DNA from: Areca catechu
Lineage: Eukaryota > Streptophyta > Magnoliopsida > Arecales > Arecaceae
Direction: 5' to 3'
Assembly (NCBI GenBank): GCA_021397845.1
Contig: CM038039.1
Span: forward strand, 8,859,731-8,923,730
Length of the DNA: 64,000 nt
In this document: piece after piece, positions 41,099 to 53,307 of the stretch
Layout: the number at the start of each line of letters is the position of its first letter
Numbering within the stretch: position 1 is the stretch's first letter
Position numbers and translations under genes: made by a program
Notes under the pieces: generated by a model
What the model was told of the DNA's origin: nothing
Seen by the model: only the letters and a program-made list of their open reading frames with translations
Database searches by the model: none

Positions 41099-41763
41099 AG
41101 TTTGAACTTGTATTTAGTATAAATATATATTATATGAAATTAACTGATCATGATACAGGATAGCGCTATTTAGGTTATAATTTGCCTTTATTTTTATATG
41201 AGAGTTATTAGGAATTCGTCATAATCCCATAATTGCGGCCTCATGACTACTATAATTAAAGTAGATCATCCAAGGATATATATAATGGAATCATGCCTCA
41301 CTAAACTTACAACCTTGGATTTATTATACTTAACCATTACACACACAGAGCACTACATTATAAGGATAGGTTGGAGACAAACTCATAGAAATAGTACTCC
41401 AAGGCATCACCTCATAGATCATTTTCCTTTAGATCTTGTCAAGAAATTTTCAATCACAAAAGTAGGGGTTCATTCTAATGACTGATATATGTGCTTAAGC
41501 TCCACGTCCATCGATATTGCAAATATCAAGGTCTTTAAAAGATCTTTGGTTAAAAGATTAGATAGATTATTTTTTGATTTTATATATTGAAATGATATTA
41601 CATCTTTCATTTTATTTTCATAGTTTTATATCTCACCATGATATGTTTGTTCATCTTTTTATTTGATATATGTTGATTTAACAAATTTATTAGAGATCTA
41701 CAATCATAATTTATTAGTATTACAAATATTCTTAATGAAATAATTTCATTTGTGATATATGGA

Positions 41764-41983
41764 GCTCCCTCCGTCGCCCTTGAATGCCTCCATCTGTCAT
41801 ATCTATCGAAGGTGAATAGCGCTACTGATTGGGTTGCCTCCTTTATTATTCACAATTCAGATGACTGATCTCGAAGTCAGGATGACAGTATTCTGATACC
41901 TCTCTAGGATCTTCTTTTCTTGATCTTCTGGACTGCTCTCGCAATAGAATTGCATGACCGCTCGTCTTTCTAAAAAAAAAAAA
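41764..41983 (+). pseudogene. 3' end of a LINE retrotransposon with poly(A)
   Basis: One frame reads NSATDWVASFIIHNSDD, resembling the RNase H tail of plant LINEs (N-x-A-ADW-A-x-F). Further degenerate sequence and an A run at 41971-41983 follow. The rest of the element is absent, as expected for 5'-truncated LINE copies. Confidence 0.4.
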
Positions 41984-42480
41984 ATGTAATTTCAATATCA
42001 TGAATCAAGTCTTTTAGTTACCGTGTTTAAGTGCAAATGGTGTCAAGAATAATAATTCAAATTTGAATGTACTTCTTGTTATTTTTATTTATTTACATGA
42101 TTTACAAGATACTGCAGCTCATTGAAATATAAAGAGATATAATATGGTTGACTGTATCTAAATTATCTATTATTTAATTAGTACCGCACTATCTTTCTAA
42201 TATTTATGGTTAACGGGAGTAAAATATAATAATAGAGTTTCCTTTAAATATCTAAATTTTTTATAAAAAACTTCTCAATATTTTTATTAAATTACTAGCG
42301 CATCGATTTTTTTTTATTTATTGCATAAATTATATTTGGTTTTATTTACTATATATATATATAATAATATTTTTATTTTTTAAAATTTTTTAATTATCTT
42401 ATATTTTTTAAATTTTTTAATTAAATAAAAACTACACAATGTTTTATTGTTCCACGCAACGGCACTGAAGACATTGAAAC
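41984..42480. other. AT-rich intergenic DNA upstream of the acyltransferase gene
   Basis: Very AT-rich, with short TA and poly(T) runs; no ORF or RNA gene. Next to it, 42440-42620 has the 13-bp string CAACGGCGTAAAA twice, in the likely promoter. Confidence 0.5.
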
Positions 42481-42749
42481 ACCGCTTTGTTCCAAGTTCC
42501 AACGGCGTAAAAACTTCGCGTGATCATATCAATTCGCTCGCGATATTGCCACCCACTGTTTTCGAAACTCTGAACACCTAAACATACTGCACTCAATTCT
42601 CATCCAACGGCGTAAAACCGGCGAGCGATCAATATCACTCCTCGTGTCATCAGAACTACAGCTAAACAAATATCATCCAAAAAAAATTAAAAAAAAAACG
42701 AAACAAGAAGGCGTCGCCTGTCGTTCGAGACGTTTCTTGCAAGCGTTCT

Positions 42750-42848
42750 CTGTTTCCTCTGGCCCCCTTCTCTCTCAAAATCTCTCTGTTCCCGAAGAAG
42801 AGGCGGCGAAGGCGAATAGCGAAGGGCAAACAAGGAATCCATTCTCCA
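42750..42848 (+). promoter_or_regulatory. leader of the acyltransferase gene with a pyrimidine patch
   Basis: CT-rich CCCCCTTCTCTCTCAAAATC just upstream of the ATG resembles the Y-patch of plant core promoters or leaders. No TATA box is clear. Confidence 0.35.
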
Positions 42849-43734
42849 ATGTCGGAAGGGGAGGCGGGCCTCGACGACGGCGAGGCCTTTAGAAAGGTCC
42901 GTCAAAGGATCGCCGACCAATCTAAGGTTTCAAGTCTTAAACTTGTTCCCTTCTTGCTGTTCTATTCGTTTGAGTTATCTTTTGAATCTTTTACGTGATT
43001 TCTTGCTTGCGGTTTGATTTCTGGTTCAATCGGCCAGAGGTCGTCCAGACGAAGGAAATTTTGTCGAAGCAAGCGGTGCAGACGAAAGAAAAGACCAAGG
43101 AAATTTTGTCGAAGCAGGCTGTCAAGATCGCCAAGCAAGCTGAGGAGCATGAACGGATTTTGTTCAAGGTTGGTTTTCTCCTTCTCGTCGATTTTAATCC
43201 ATCCTCTGGTTTCTTATCTGGGCCGGGCCTGTTGATGTTGGATGTGGTACTGTGGATATTGGAGCGATTGAAAGATGGGTTACCGATTTTGGGATTGGGT
43301 TCTGATTTTTCTAGTTATATGTTGCGATATAACCTATTTGGTATGCTAAATCGCTTGGTTTTGCACTGAAAGTATGGTCTTTCAAAAATTTTCTTGCTGA
43401 TATCAGGTGACCCATTTGATGGGTGTTCTTGGATTTGGTGCATTTTGCTTCGTATTGGGGGCACGTAAGTAATGCTTGATACCGGGTATTTATTTTGATG
43501 AAAGATTTCGTTCTTGTCTAACATGTTATTTTACTTTCTCTCTTCTCCTTCTTTTCCTTTTTCTTTTTCTCTTACTTTTCTTTTATATTTATTGATCAGG
43601 GCCGCAAGATGTTCCTTACGTGTATTGCTTGTTCTATGTTACATTTGTTCCCCTTCGGTGGATATATTATCGGTACAAGAAATGGCATTATTACCTTCTG
43701 GTAAGCTATACATGAAAATGTTTTTTTTTTTTTT

Positions 43735-43758
43735 TGTAATATATATATATATATATAA
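43735..43758. repeat. T run and (AT)n microsatellite in intron 4 of the acyltransferase gene
   Basis: A poly(T) tract of about 16 is followed closely by about ten AT units. Confidence 0.8.
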
Positions 43759-45001
43759 TGAATACTGGGTGATGTCGATCACTTCCTATGTATGAGCTCA
43801 TGCTCTTTATTTCTTTAACAAGGGACTGCATGATCATTAAAGTAGCAAAAGCCTTTTCATTATTTTAATTTCTACAAAGAAAAGAAAGCTGCTAATTTCA
43901 TGGCTTTTCTAACTAACAAGGTGGAAAGATGCTAGCAAAAGTTTTAAGGTGTTGACATTAGACCTGCAGTCGGTTTTGGTAAAAACTTTACTTTTTATTT
44001 TTCCATCCCTTTTCTTGGTCTAGAATGTCTGCCTAAGCTCTTTCATATTCTTCTCTACTCCTATACCACAAGAGATAAGGTAAACACGATGTGGAAAATG
44101 AAGAGACACAAAATTGTTGCTCTTAGAGAAATAAGAAATAGACAATGCACATTAAAGGCGTCACTTTAAACAAGGGTTCAGCAACATTTTTTCTGGAAAC
44201 GTAGGGGGGAGTCTCTTCATTTACTGGATGGCACATGCACACGAACACATCTTTTTATGTTAAGTAGCAGACTGACATGCTAAACCTAGATCGACATGCT
44301 TCTGAGCTATATCTATCTAGAGTTAGATCATGTTTGCTATCATATACTTTATCTGTATGCATATCTTATATGCCAATGGCATTCATCCACAGTAATAATA
44401 TCCACATGCGATTATATATCAGATTCTAAACTTTCATACTTTCATAGGCTTTAACAGTCACCAGCCTCGTGCATGGTGAGTCAAACAACCATAAATTTAG
44501 AGAAAAGGAAGCAAATGTCTAATGTTATGGTTCTCCATATAAACTTTGAACTTATGTTGAATCCTAATCAAATCGGGTTTTCTCTTCCTTAGTTTTGTGA
44601 GTCATAAATTCTGTGTGATTCCTTTAGTGTATCACTAATACTTTAGGTATATCCGATGTTGATAAACATTGTTGTTTCTTCTTTGATAGGTGCCTTGAAT
44701 TTTTCTCTTCTCATCAAAAAGACAAAAAAAAAAGAAGATAGATTCCATGGGTTTTTTTTTTATCCTGCCTTTCTATTTTGCATGTTTATATGTGCTTGAA
44801 GTGAGTTTTACAACATGCTTTCCTTTAAAATCTCACTTCAAAATAAGCATCATTAATTTTCCTTCTCAAGAATCAGTAGATTAGTTTTTCCTATCATCCC
44901 TACTCAACCTCACCCCTATAAAACCTTACTTTGGTTTATTGTCAGAAACATGATTTGATGGGATCTACAATTCTAAATGTAAAACCATAGGTTCCATATC
45001 A

Positions 45002-45708
45002 AGGTTTTAAATCCTGTAGGACAGGGCTATCTCATTTTTTTCCTGGAACGGAACGCGTCAGCGTTCCGCCCCGTCCTAACACTTGAAACAGGGGATGTCC
45101 CAAGATATCCCGATTGGAATACTGGGATACTGGCGAGATATCCTGTCCCGATACATGGGATGGTACCATGTCCCGGTGTCCCGTGGGATGTCCCACCGGG
45201 ACCTGAATCCTTGTTCCATATATCTTTTTCCTAAACAATACCTGGTCTTACAAAATCCTATAAATCTCACCAAGGTTTTAAATCCCGTGGGATGAAGGTA
45301 TCCCCGTTTCTTCATAAACGGATGCCTGCTATCCTATCCCATCCCGTATCGAAAATAATCATAGTGATGCATCATGGTAGATATCCTTCATCTCTCTTAT
45401 TTTCTTTTTATTTTTTTTATTTTTTTTATTTCTTTTCTTTCCTTCTTTTCCTTCTTTTTTCTATATTCCTTTCTTTCTTTTTATTGTTCTTTCCTTTTCT
45501 TCTCCTTTCCTTTCTTTTTTTTACTTTTCTTCTTATTTCCTTTCATTTTTTTTTTCATCTTTTCTTCCTTTTTTTTCTTTTCTCTTTCTTTTTCTCTCCT
45601 TGCATGGATAGGTTTCAGAGTCCCAAACCTGTCCTAGTCCTATTTTCTCACAAGATTGGGATGGGACAGTCAAGGCATCCCTTCCATCCCACGAAGACAT
45701 AAAACTTT
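45002..45708. mobile_element. pair of GGGATGTCCC-rich MITE-like elements in intron 4 of the acyltransferase gene
   Basis: Two stretches each start AAGGTTTTAAATCC (45002 and 45273). The first (to about 45210) is dense in GATATCCCG/GGGATGTCCC motifs in both orientations. The second ends near 45708 with CATCCCACGAAGACATAAAA, an imperfect inverse of its start (GTTTTAAATCCCGTGGGATG). No ORF of transposase type is present. Superfamily is unassigned. Confidence 0.5.
45396..45600. repeat. 200-bp polypyrimidine tract
   Basis: Almost exclusively T and C on the plus strand, in TTTTC/TTCTT runs. It lies inside the second MITE-like stretch. The long 'proteins' read from it (Phe/Leu/Ser only) are low-complexity artefacts. 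Confidence 0.85.
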
Positions 45709-47134
45709 GAATCCCGACATAGTGTACATCAACTTGCCAGTTCCTATGCTGAGTACAATGGAACTTGCATTTAATTTTAGAACCATTGGGTGTACAAAAT
45801 TGGTAACATGGTACAGTGGACTCATTTCTTATCCCTCTACAGCTTAATTATTAAATGTGGTATATGATCATTTGAATTGAAGTCTTATGTATGTTATTGA
45901 GGTCCTAATGTTTTTAGCAATCCATGGACAATTCTTTGGTGGGCAACATGGTTTGCTTCTTACACAAGTTCACCTCTTCATATGGATGGAATGAACTCTT
46001 CTTAAATGAATTCCCGATTTTTGGAGCTGTCAAAATTCAAGAGTGAGCCTAGCAATTAGTCACCTTAAGTGCCAGAGCAAATAATTGAAAGTTCAAAGGG
46101 GTTAAGCCATGAATCAATCTGATCATTTAGAGTAAATGCATTTACATACATACAAAGCAGTAGCAGAAATGTTTGCATATTGATTTATTATATAAAGTTA
46201 TTAGTACATCCATTAAGAATCTAAGATCTATGGATGATATCAGTAACCTGTTTGAGGCAAGTGCAAAAGGTAGGAGACAAACAAGGTAAGGCAGTCAGAT
46301 TCTATTTTGGGTGGTTTGCTCCTCATTCTGTTTACCCAACCAAACAGCCACCTTTCTAATGGTTACAGCTCTTTTGCTGAGGGAATAATAGAAATTTCAG
46401 AAAATCTGACCATAACATTTTTTCTACTGTAAATTTTTGCTCCACTTAAACCTTTAATGCAGGTTAAATGGTTATATTTTGTCCACCAAAATGGTGGAGT
46501 AACTTTAACCATTTAGGCTGTGTTTGATTGCAGGTTAAAGGAGGGAAATGGAACAAAAGCCCTTTTGCTCCACTTATTTCACTTAAGCTGCTAAAAATGC
46601 TAGAAAACTAGCCTATTTATTCAAAGGGTAAGATGGGTAAACCATAGGTTCCACTTCTTTTCATTGATCTTGGAATAAACTATTGTTTTTAATGCTGCAT
46701 TTGGTTGCAGGATAACTAACCAAGGGATCATTAACCTTAACTCTTGGAATCCCGTAGTTATCCATTTATTCCCAGGTTAGTGATATTCTTGGTCTAGTTG
46801 AAATTTGAGGGTTAGTGGAATAAGTTGTTGTAAACTGTGAAGAAGTAAAAGAGAGTAGAGAGAGCTTTATGCATTTGAGCACCTTTTTGGGCCCTGTTTG
46901 GATGCTGGTTATTTTAGGAGATGGTTAGTCATTTAACTGGCCAATCGAGTGCCCAAAACAGCACCTACATGGTGGAGCAAATTATTGTGAAGAGCATTAG
47001 GAGTAAGTTAACCCATTTACTCCAGGTTAATTTACTTTGCAACCAAACATGCCTTTAAGTGCCAAGACAAATTTTGAAGGTTTGAAGGGGTTGGTTATGA
47101 ATCAATCCCATCTTTCATGATATATGCATTTACT

Positions 47135-47297
47135 TTTTTTTTTTTTTTAAAAAAAGCCATCCTGGTGCATGAGGCTCCCTCCACTGTGGGGTTTGGGGAG
47201 GTTAGATGTGAACAGCCTTGCTCGCACATGTAGAGAGGCTATTTCCATGATTCAAACCTGCAACATCCATGTCACAATGAAGAACCTTACTGCTGAA

Positions 47298-47300
<3 letters not shown>
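47135..47300 (-). mobile_element. Au-type SINE in intron 4 of the acyltransferase gene
   Basis: On the minus strand an A-box-like GTAAGGTTCTTCATTGTG and a B-box-like GGTTTGAATCA (47258-47248) are followed by AACAGCCT-type and CTCCCCAAACCCCACAGTGG sequence. GGAGCCTCATGCACC and a T-rich end come next. This order is that of the angiosperm Au SINE. Confidence 0.65.

Positions 47301-47337
<37 letters not shown>
47299..47337. repeat. (TA)n microsatellite
   Basis: About 19 perfect TA units next to the SINE. Confidence 0.9.
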
Positions 47338-47339
<2 letters not shown>

Positions 47340-50300
47340 GTGTAACAAACATGTTTTATGATTATTTAACAGAAGCAGTACTGAGTATTAGAATCTATGG
47401 TTAATATGAATTATATGATGACATGTAGGAGACACTCATGACAGGTTTAGATGTAAATTTGGTGAGACTATCGGGCTTTGATTTGGCCTACACTAAAGTT
47501 GACCTCAGGCAGTTAAGCCCTTACTTTTTTAGTCATATTGTTATCAAACAGGTAATTATTTTTAAGTGCCCATTTCTTCCTTTTTTTTGCCAAAATTGAA
47601 ATGGTATTACTTGATCTAGTGAGATTTAATGTAAATGTTGATTGAGAAATATGAATTATGTGAAGAACAGGGACTGATATTCAGTTGAATGAGAAATATT
47701 GAATACATTTGATTTGGAATGTTGAATGACGTTCTACTCAAATGTTATTGTCAATAGAGAAATGAAGGGCAAGTTCTTCACTTTTTATCTGGTCATATGA
47801 AAGTCAGGGAAGTCAAAGCACAAGTATCATATGAATGAAGAGATAAAAGATGAACTTTCCAGCTCAAGGAACTGGATAAATGAAAGCTATGACATGCTTT
47901 GAAAGTGTTGTGATTGGCATACATTTGTGGGGCATAAGGGAAATCCACATGAAGGTTTTATGAAAGGTTTGTAAAAAATTGTGATAAGTGAGAGCCTTTA
48001 CCTTGTTAGAATGAATTCTGAACAGGGATCGAGCAAGCCAGTGATAAAAAGAAGAGGATTTCAGCATTACTGCTTTTGGTTACTGGATATTAAAGGAAAT
48101 TATTATATCATTATATTGATAATGATAGTGTGATAATTGTTTGAGTATTTTCAATGTTGGTATTAAAACTTGTGCAGGCATATTCAGGACTAACGAGCAT
48201 TAGTCAAAGTTTCATGGTTTTTAATGTGAAAGTAGAATGGAAAGGGCTTTGAGTCAGCCGTGAAGTTCCTAAAGCTTTGGGCTAAGCTAGCATCAAATCA
48301 GAATTTTAAGCTTATGCTTTGGCTCCAGGTGGCCCAGCTGGTCATAACCTGGCTGCCCCATTGTAGCAAGGTGCTTATGAAGGGTACCAGGCAACTTTGC
48401 TGTTCTCTTGTACTATCAATCTGCATAAAAGCCATTACTCTATGTAATCTCTCACTCAAGATTGAGAGAACTTCAAGATATGGAGTGTGCAACATCTATA
48501 GGTTTGGCATTTTAAGTACAAACTTGTGTTTCTTTTTTTTTCAAAATGCAACCACCTCATTGCCATGAGTTTTTTCAGGATTTCTGCTACTATGCCAACA
48601 CAATTTTCATTATTGTGCTCCTCTTCTTTCAAAAATGAGAAGCTTTTCATGGTTTGCTTTTCTTTTGCTGAAGTAAGAACCTCTCTTCCGTCCTGTCCTC
48701 TTTTTCTTCCCCAAGTTATTGTTCATTTTCAAATCCATTTAGTATTTATTTGATGACTACATTGCTCCAGGGGCCATTGGCTTGGGCTTTGATCGTATGG
48801 CGTTGCAGCTTGGTTTTCAGTTCCCTCGACAAAATTGTTAGTGTGCTAATTCATCTCTTACCTGGTAAGTTAGTTGTCTACTCGATGAGCTTGATTGCAT
48901 AACCTTAGTTTCTAAAAAAATCTCTATGCTATATCCGTGCATTCTCACAGATCCTTTGGACCTTTTTCCGAGATCCTTTGGTTTATGAAGATACTGACAA
49001 TCAATAAAATGCTTAAGCTTATATCATTGGTTATGCAGCATCAGTTTGCGAAAGATCTTTTTTATAGCTGTTTCTTGATTAAGGGAAAAGTTAATAGAAC
49101 ATGTTATTGAAATTTGTGTAACTTTTTGGAGTTAGTAGAATCTTCTTGTCAATTGACTTACAGAGACAACACTTATGACTTATTCTATTTCCTTTCGGAT
49201 TGATTCAAGCATTGGCATGCCTTATATTTTAATTTTCAACATGCCCCGTTTTACATGAGGAAAAAATTTTATGCAAGTGTCTGCAGCATAAGAATATGCA
49301 AGTATTGCTAACTGGGCATGACTCATTTTATTAGATCTGCTTATTTTATTTCTTAGATAATTATTAGTTGTAACTGTGTCATGGTAAAGGTTGTAAGCAG
49401 GTGGAACTCAGTATTCATGCATGATGTCCATGTTCTCCTTTATCATTTTAATCCAAATTTATATTCTTTGTGTTCCTAACCTGAGCAAACTTTTTGAGAA
49501 ATGAAAACAACTGATAATAATATTATGAATACTTTTTATTATTGACAGAGTAAGTTTTTTAGATGTTTGACTTACCTTATGTTCTGTAGATATTATCAAT
49601 ATAATAGATAATATGTCTAGTGTGTAATGATATGGTAAAATGTTCCTATGAATCGATTCCCTGCCCAACCCACATGCACATAAAAAGGAAAAAAATAAAA
49701 AACACCCTAGATTTGGTAGTTAATCTTAAAGGGTTAAATGGCATAAGCTGGAGATGACCTAGTAGATGGTTGGTGAATCTTGAATGTATACCATATTTCA
49801 GTGTGGGTACATGCCACAAGTTTTCAAAAGGAGGCATTAACTTAGATACTGTTGTTTCTGAATGCCAACTTTCAAATGATGGTAAGTGGTACAGAAATAT
49901 TTTATGATGATAATGTTGATATCATATATCACAGCACTGAGAATATTGGAAAGGTACAGTAAACAATTGCATAAGTTAAATTGATTTGTAATTTAGTGAA
50001 AATTTTGAAATTAGCATAAGATGAAAGGGATATTTCTAAAAGTTGTAGAAAGGACATCATCATGGATTCTTGATCATCTTGATGATGATGATGATGGTGA
50101 TATAATAATAAAAGTATATCAGCAGCAGGTAAGGATTGAAAATTGAGAAGTGCAGTAAACAATTGCATAAGTTAAATCAATTTGTAGTTTTTTAAAAATT
50201 TGAATATTTTTTAAAAGTTGAGAAAGGACCTGCTGAGGACAATGATTAACATGGATCTCCACTCACTACCTCATTGGTAAAATAATGTCTGAACAATGCA

Positions 50301-51592
50301 TAGAATGTTGCAATAAATGCAAAAATAAATGTTTAGTTCTCTATCTTGTGCTTTAAAATCAAGAGTATATTTGCAAGGCTGCATGGCACCAACCACCAAG
50401 TGATACAATGGAGGTTTTATGACTTTCCTTTTCTACTATCAGATCTTCAAGTCATGAAGTTTGAAAATCATGGGTTGCAATCAATAAAGCCATTTAATAT
50501 TGGTTTGCAATTTTGACATGTCAGTTTTACTGCAGATCTTCTTCAATATAGAAGCTTGTACTTAATTGATTGATGGAAAACATGAATCAAGAAACTGATT
50601 TTGAAAATTTAATTATTGAAATATCTAGCACTTTCATTGGCCTTCACAAGTCCCTGAATTTGCAACCTCTTGCTCTGCTTTGTGCTAGAGTGTATGGAGT
50701 TGCTTGGGGAGATGTTTTGACTTTGCATTCATCTTCCTCTTCCTTGATTTTTCCCCTATAGTTTCTCTTTCACTGTTTTCTTTGTGTTTAAACTGCATAG
50801 GCTAGTGCTCAACCTCCCCCCAATTGTCATTTACTTCTTTATTTAAGCTCATCATTATTAATATCCTTCATTTGTAAAATCACCAAGCATTATTCATAAT
50901 GTTTTATACCCTTATCCAATGTTAATCCATTTGTTTGTAGCACAATTTTATTCATGTGGAGAAAGCACCTATTCATGAAGTTCAAACTCTTCCTCATTAA
51001 TGATTCTTCTAACTCTGTTTGTACTGATCTTGTCACTTCCTTTTCCCATTCCCATTATTGAACAATATTAAAAACTAATCGTGCATTGTAAGTTTTTTAA
51101 CTCATAGATGTGATTGTTTCCTTCTTTAGCTTCATTTTTGCCACTCTTTCCATTTGTCCGACAATGCTTATCATTCTCTTTCACTTTTTACGGTTAACTA
51201 GTATACTTTGTTGGTAAAGATGATCAAAATGATTTGCCACAACTACAGTAATGGGTACTTAAAACCTGAAATATTTCTAAAATAGTTAAGTTTATAAATA
51301 TATTTCCCCACTAAAGATATTTTGCTTTTTAACTTTCTGATGTATATGATCTTTTTCGGGATAGTCTTCTTCACTATTCGTGGTGGAATCCAGAAACTTT
51401 TGCTGCCATGCACCCAGAGGGAGAGCAGCAAGAGTCCCTGGCCCTATGTGGAGGATAATCGTACTTATGGATGTGGTTATTTTTTGTTCCTCTAGTTGCA
51501 TACACACTGTGGCAACTTCTCTATTTCCTCATTGTGAATGTGCTACGCCGCCAGAGACTGCTGCGGGATCCTGAAGTAATGACTTCTTACAG

Positions 51593-52543
51593 GTCAGTCA
51601 TTTCCACTTCAAGACACCTTTTCTCTGCCATGTGATATATAACTATTTTCAGCTAATATTTAAGACATTGTAAACATAATTTATTGACTGATGCTAACAT
51701 TTGCACGTGCCCAATGAGTTGTGCATCACCCTTTGGGGTCTGAAAAATTATTTAAAAGATATCAACTAAATTAACTTATGAAAATTATCAGATCTTAGAA
51801 ATTATGATAGACTTAAACTCGATGATTTGTTTGTAAATGAGAACTGACAGAAGGTAATTTGTATTGGTCAATGGATTTTGAAATGCTAAATAGTACAGAG
51901 TTAAAAGCAACACACCTTAACTTTTGCCTGAATTAGGCAGCCTTTTCCCATATACATGGGGTTAGAAGGATGGTTCAGGGATGACCTGGAAGAATTTTAG
52001 TACATTCTTTAATTACTTCGGTTCCTGATATAAAAGTTCTCTGTCTCAGTTATTTGCTATCTGAGTTCTTTCGGACAAGATTGTATTATTACTGGTTATT
52101 GAGTATAGATACAAGCAGGCTTGTCCATGGATAGATCAGTGGTCCAATGCTGGCTTACATTCGTATGAAGTCATTAACAACATGAGACACCAATCAGTTT
52201 GCTGGCTGTTTGGCTCCATGAGACGTGCATGGTGTCACGCTAGCTGCTCCACATTATTGGGCACAACAAATAACAGTGAGAGTCCCCCTCCAAGATTATG
52301 AAGGTCACATGCAGCACCTCCAACACTGCTTGGTGCTCTTCCCAAGCTGCCCAGAGCTGAGTGAGTGGCATGGCATTGTGGTATAAGGATTCCGAGAAGT
52401 CATTGCATGTAGAAATCCATGATAGTCTCGCACAATCAATGGTGGTGGTAGACTAATGATAATGAGCAGAAGCATCAAAGTTGACTTCAACAAAGCCCCA
52501 TGATGTGGCACGACCGCTTATGTGAAGGCCGCGTCGGATCCAG
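51593..52543. other. intron or intergenic DNA, no further acyltransferase exon seen
   Basis: After the donor at 51593 (GTCAGT) no block matching the family's remaining C-terminal membrane segments is found. The short minus-strand ORF 52511-52305 has no domain. Confidence 0.5.
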
Positions 52544-52589
52544 TTGGAGGTCCAGCTGGATGAAGGCGTCATCCAATTGCTGTCGTTAG

Positions 52590-53080
52590 ATTGCTGCCGA
52601 GGTCAAGGTCCCTGCCGAGGTCGAGCTCCCGTCCAAGGTCGAACTCCCCGCCGAGTCGAGCTCCCGTTCGAGATCGAACTCCCGCCGAGGTCGAGCTCCC
52701 GTTCGAGATCGAGTTGCTGGTCAAAATAAACCTCTCCCTGAAGTCAAGCATGGATAAAGATAGGCGGACCCGGTCTAATCTTAGGAGCAGCCGGAATAGT
52801 GACCCCAGGTGGTGTCACCATCCCCGCCGGAGCCCCACGATGCTCAGGGAAACTGCCACCTCTGTGGAGTGGCGCTCCGCCAGGGCACGCCGCCTGCAAT
52901 CTCTGTGGAGTGCCGCTTCGTCGGGGCACGCGCCTGCAACATCTGAGAAGTAGTGCTCCGCCAGAGCACGCCGCCTGTATCCCCTGCGGAGGAGCGTCTC
53001 GCCTGAGCATTAGGCCTTTCAACCCACTATCGGCACTTCTGTGGAAAGGCGCTCCGCCCGGGGCATCGTGCCCCTCAACC
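52590..53080. repeat. two GC-rich minisatellites
   Basis: At 52590-52720 a unit of about 35 bp contains CGAGGTCGAGCTCCCGTTCG. At 52850-53080 about five degenerate copies of a unit of about 45 bp share GTGGAGTGGCGCTCCGCCAG and CACGCCGCCTGCAA. Similar repeats sit inside the LTRs of element D, so these may be U3 sequence of a retroelement, but no partner LTR is in the window. Confidence 0.7.
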
Positions 53081-53307
53081 TATCACCTGTACCACTCGGA
53101 AGAAGAAAGTTTACTATGCGGGCACCAGACTCAGAAGAAGACTTCAGAGCTCCATCTGGATCTCTGATTAACCTTGCTCGAGAATTAGGGTTTTTGGTTT
53201 GTATAAGGGTTGACTAGATCAACTCAATTTAGCTTGAGTCTACATTACCTGCATTTTATTTTGTTGATCATGTTGACTCAGTAGTGGACTAGGGTTTCAA
53301 CCGGGGA

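Larger units (their letters stand above)
42849..51592 (+). pseudogene. GPCAT: glycerophosphocholine acyltransferase (DUF2838 family), exons 1-7, frameshifted as read
   Basis: The family is a multi-pass ER membrane enzyme that acylates glycerophosphocholine to lysophosphatidylcholine. Exons: 42849-42926, 43040-43168, 43407-43464, 43600-43700, 48579-48672, 48771-48864 and about 51359-51592. Exons 1-4 are in phase: an acidic N-terminus, a repeated KEILSKQA motif, HLMGVLGFGAFCFVLGA, then VPLRWIYYRYKKWHYYLL. Exon 5 (DFCYYANTIFIIVLL, KNEKLFMVCFSFAE) loses frame near 48630. Exon 6 (GPLAWALIVWRCSLVF) is clean. Exon 7 lacks the A of its splice AG (near 51357). It also loses frame at CGTGGTGG (about 51380) and near 51490, before VAYTLWQLLYFLIVNVL. 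Later exons are not found before the retroelements at 52.5 kb. The breaks could be real decay or uncorrected assembly indels. Confidence 0.8.

Noticed and set aside
45374..45637. Long Phe/Leu/Ser-only ORFs that look like membrane proteins
   Set aside because: They are translations of a polypyrimidine tract; the composition is simple-sequence and there is no domain.
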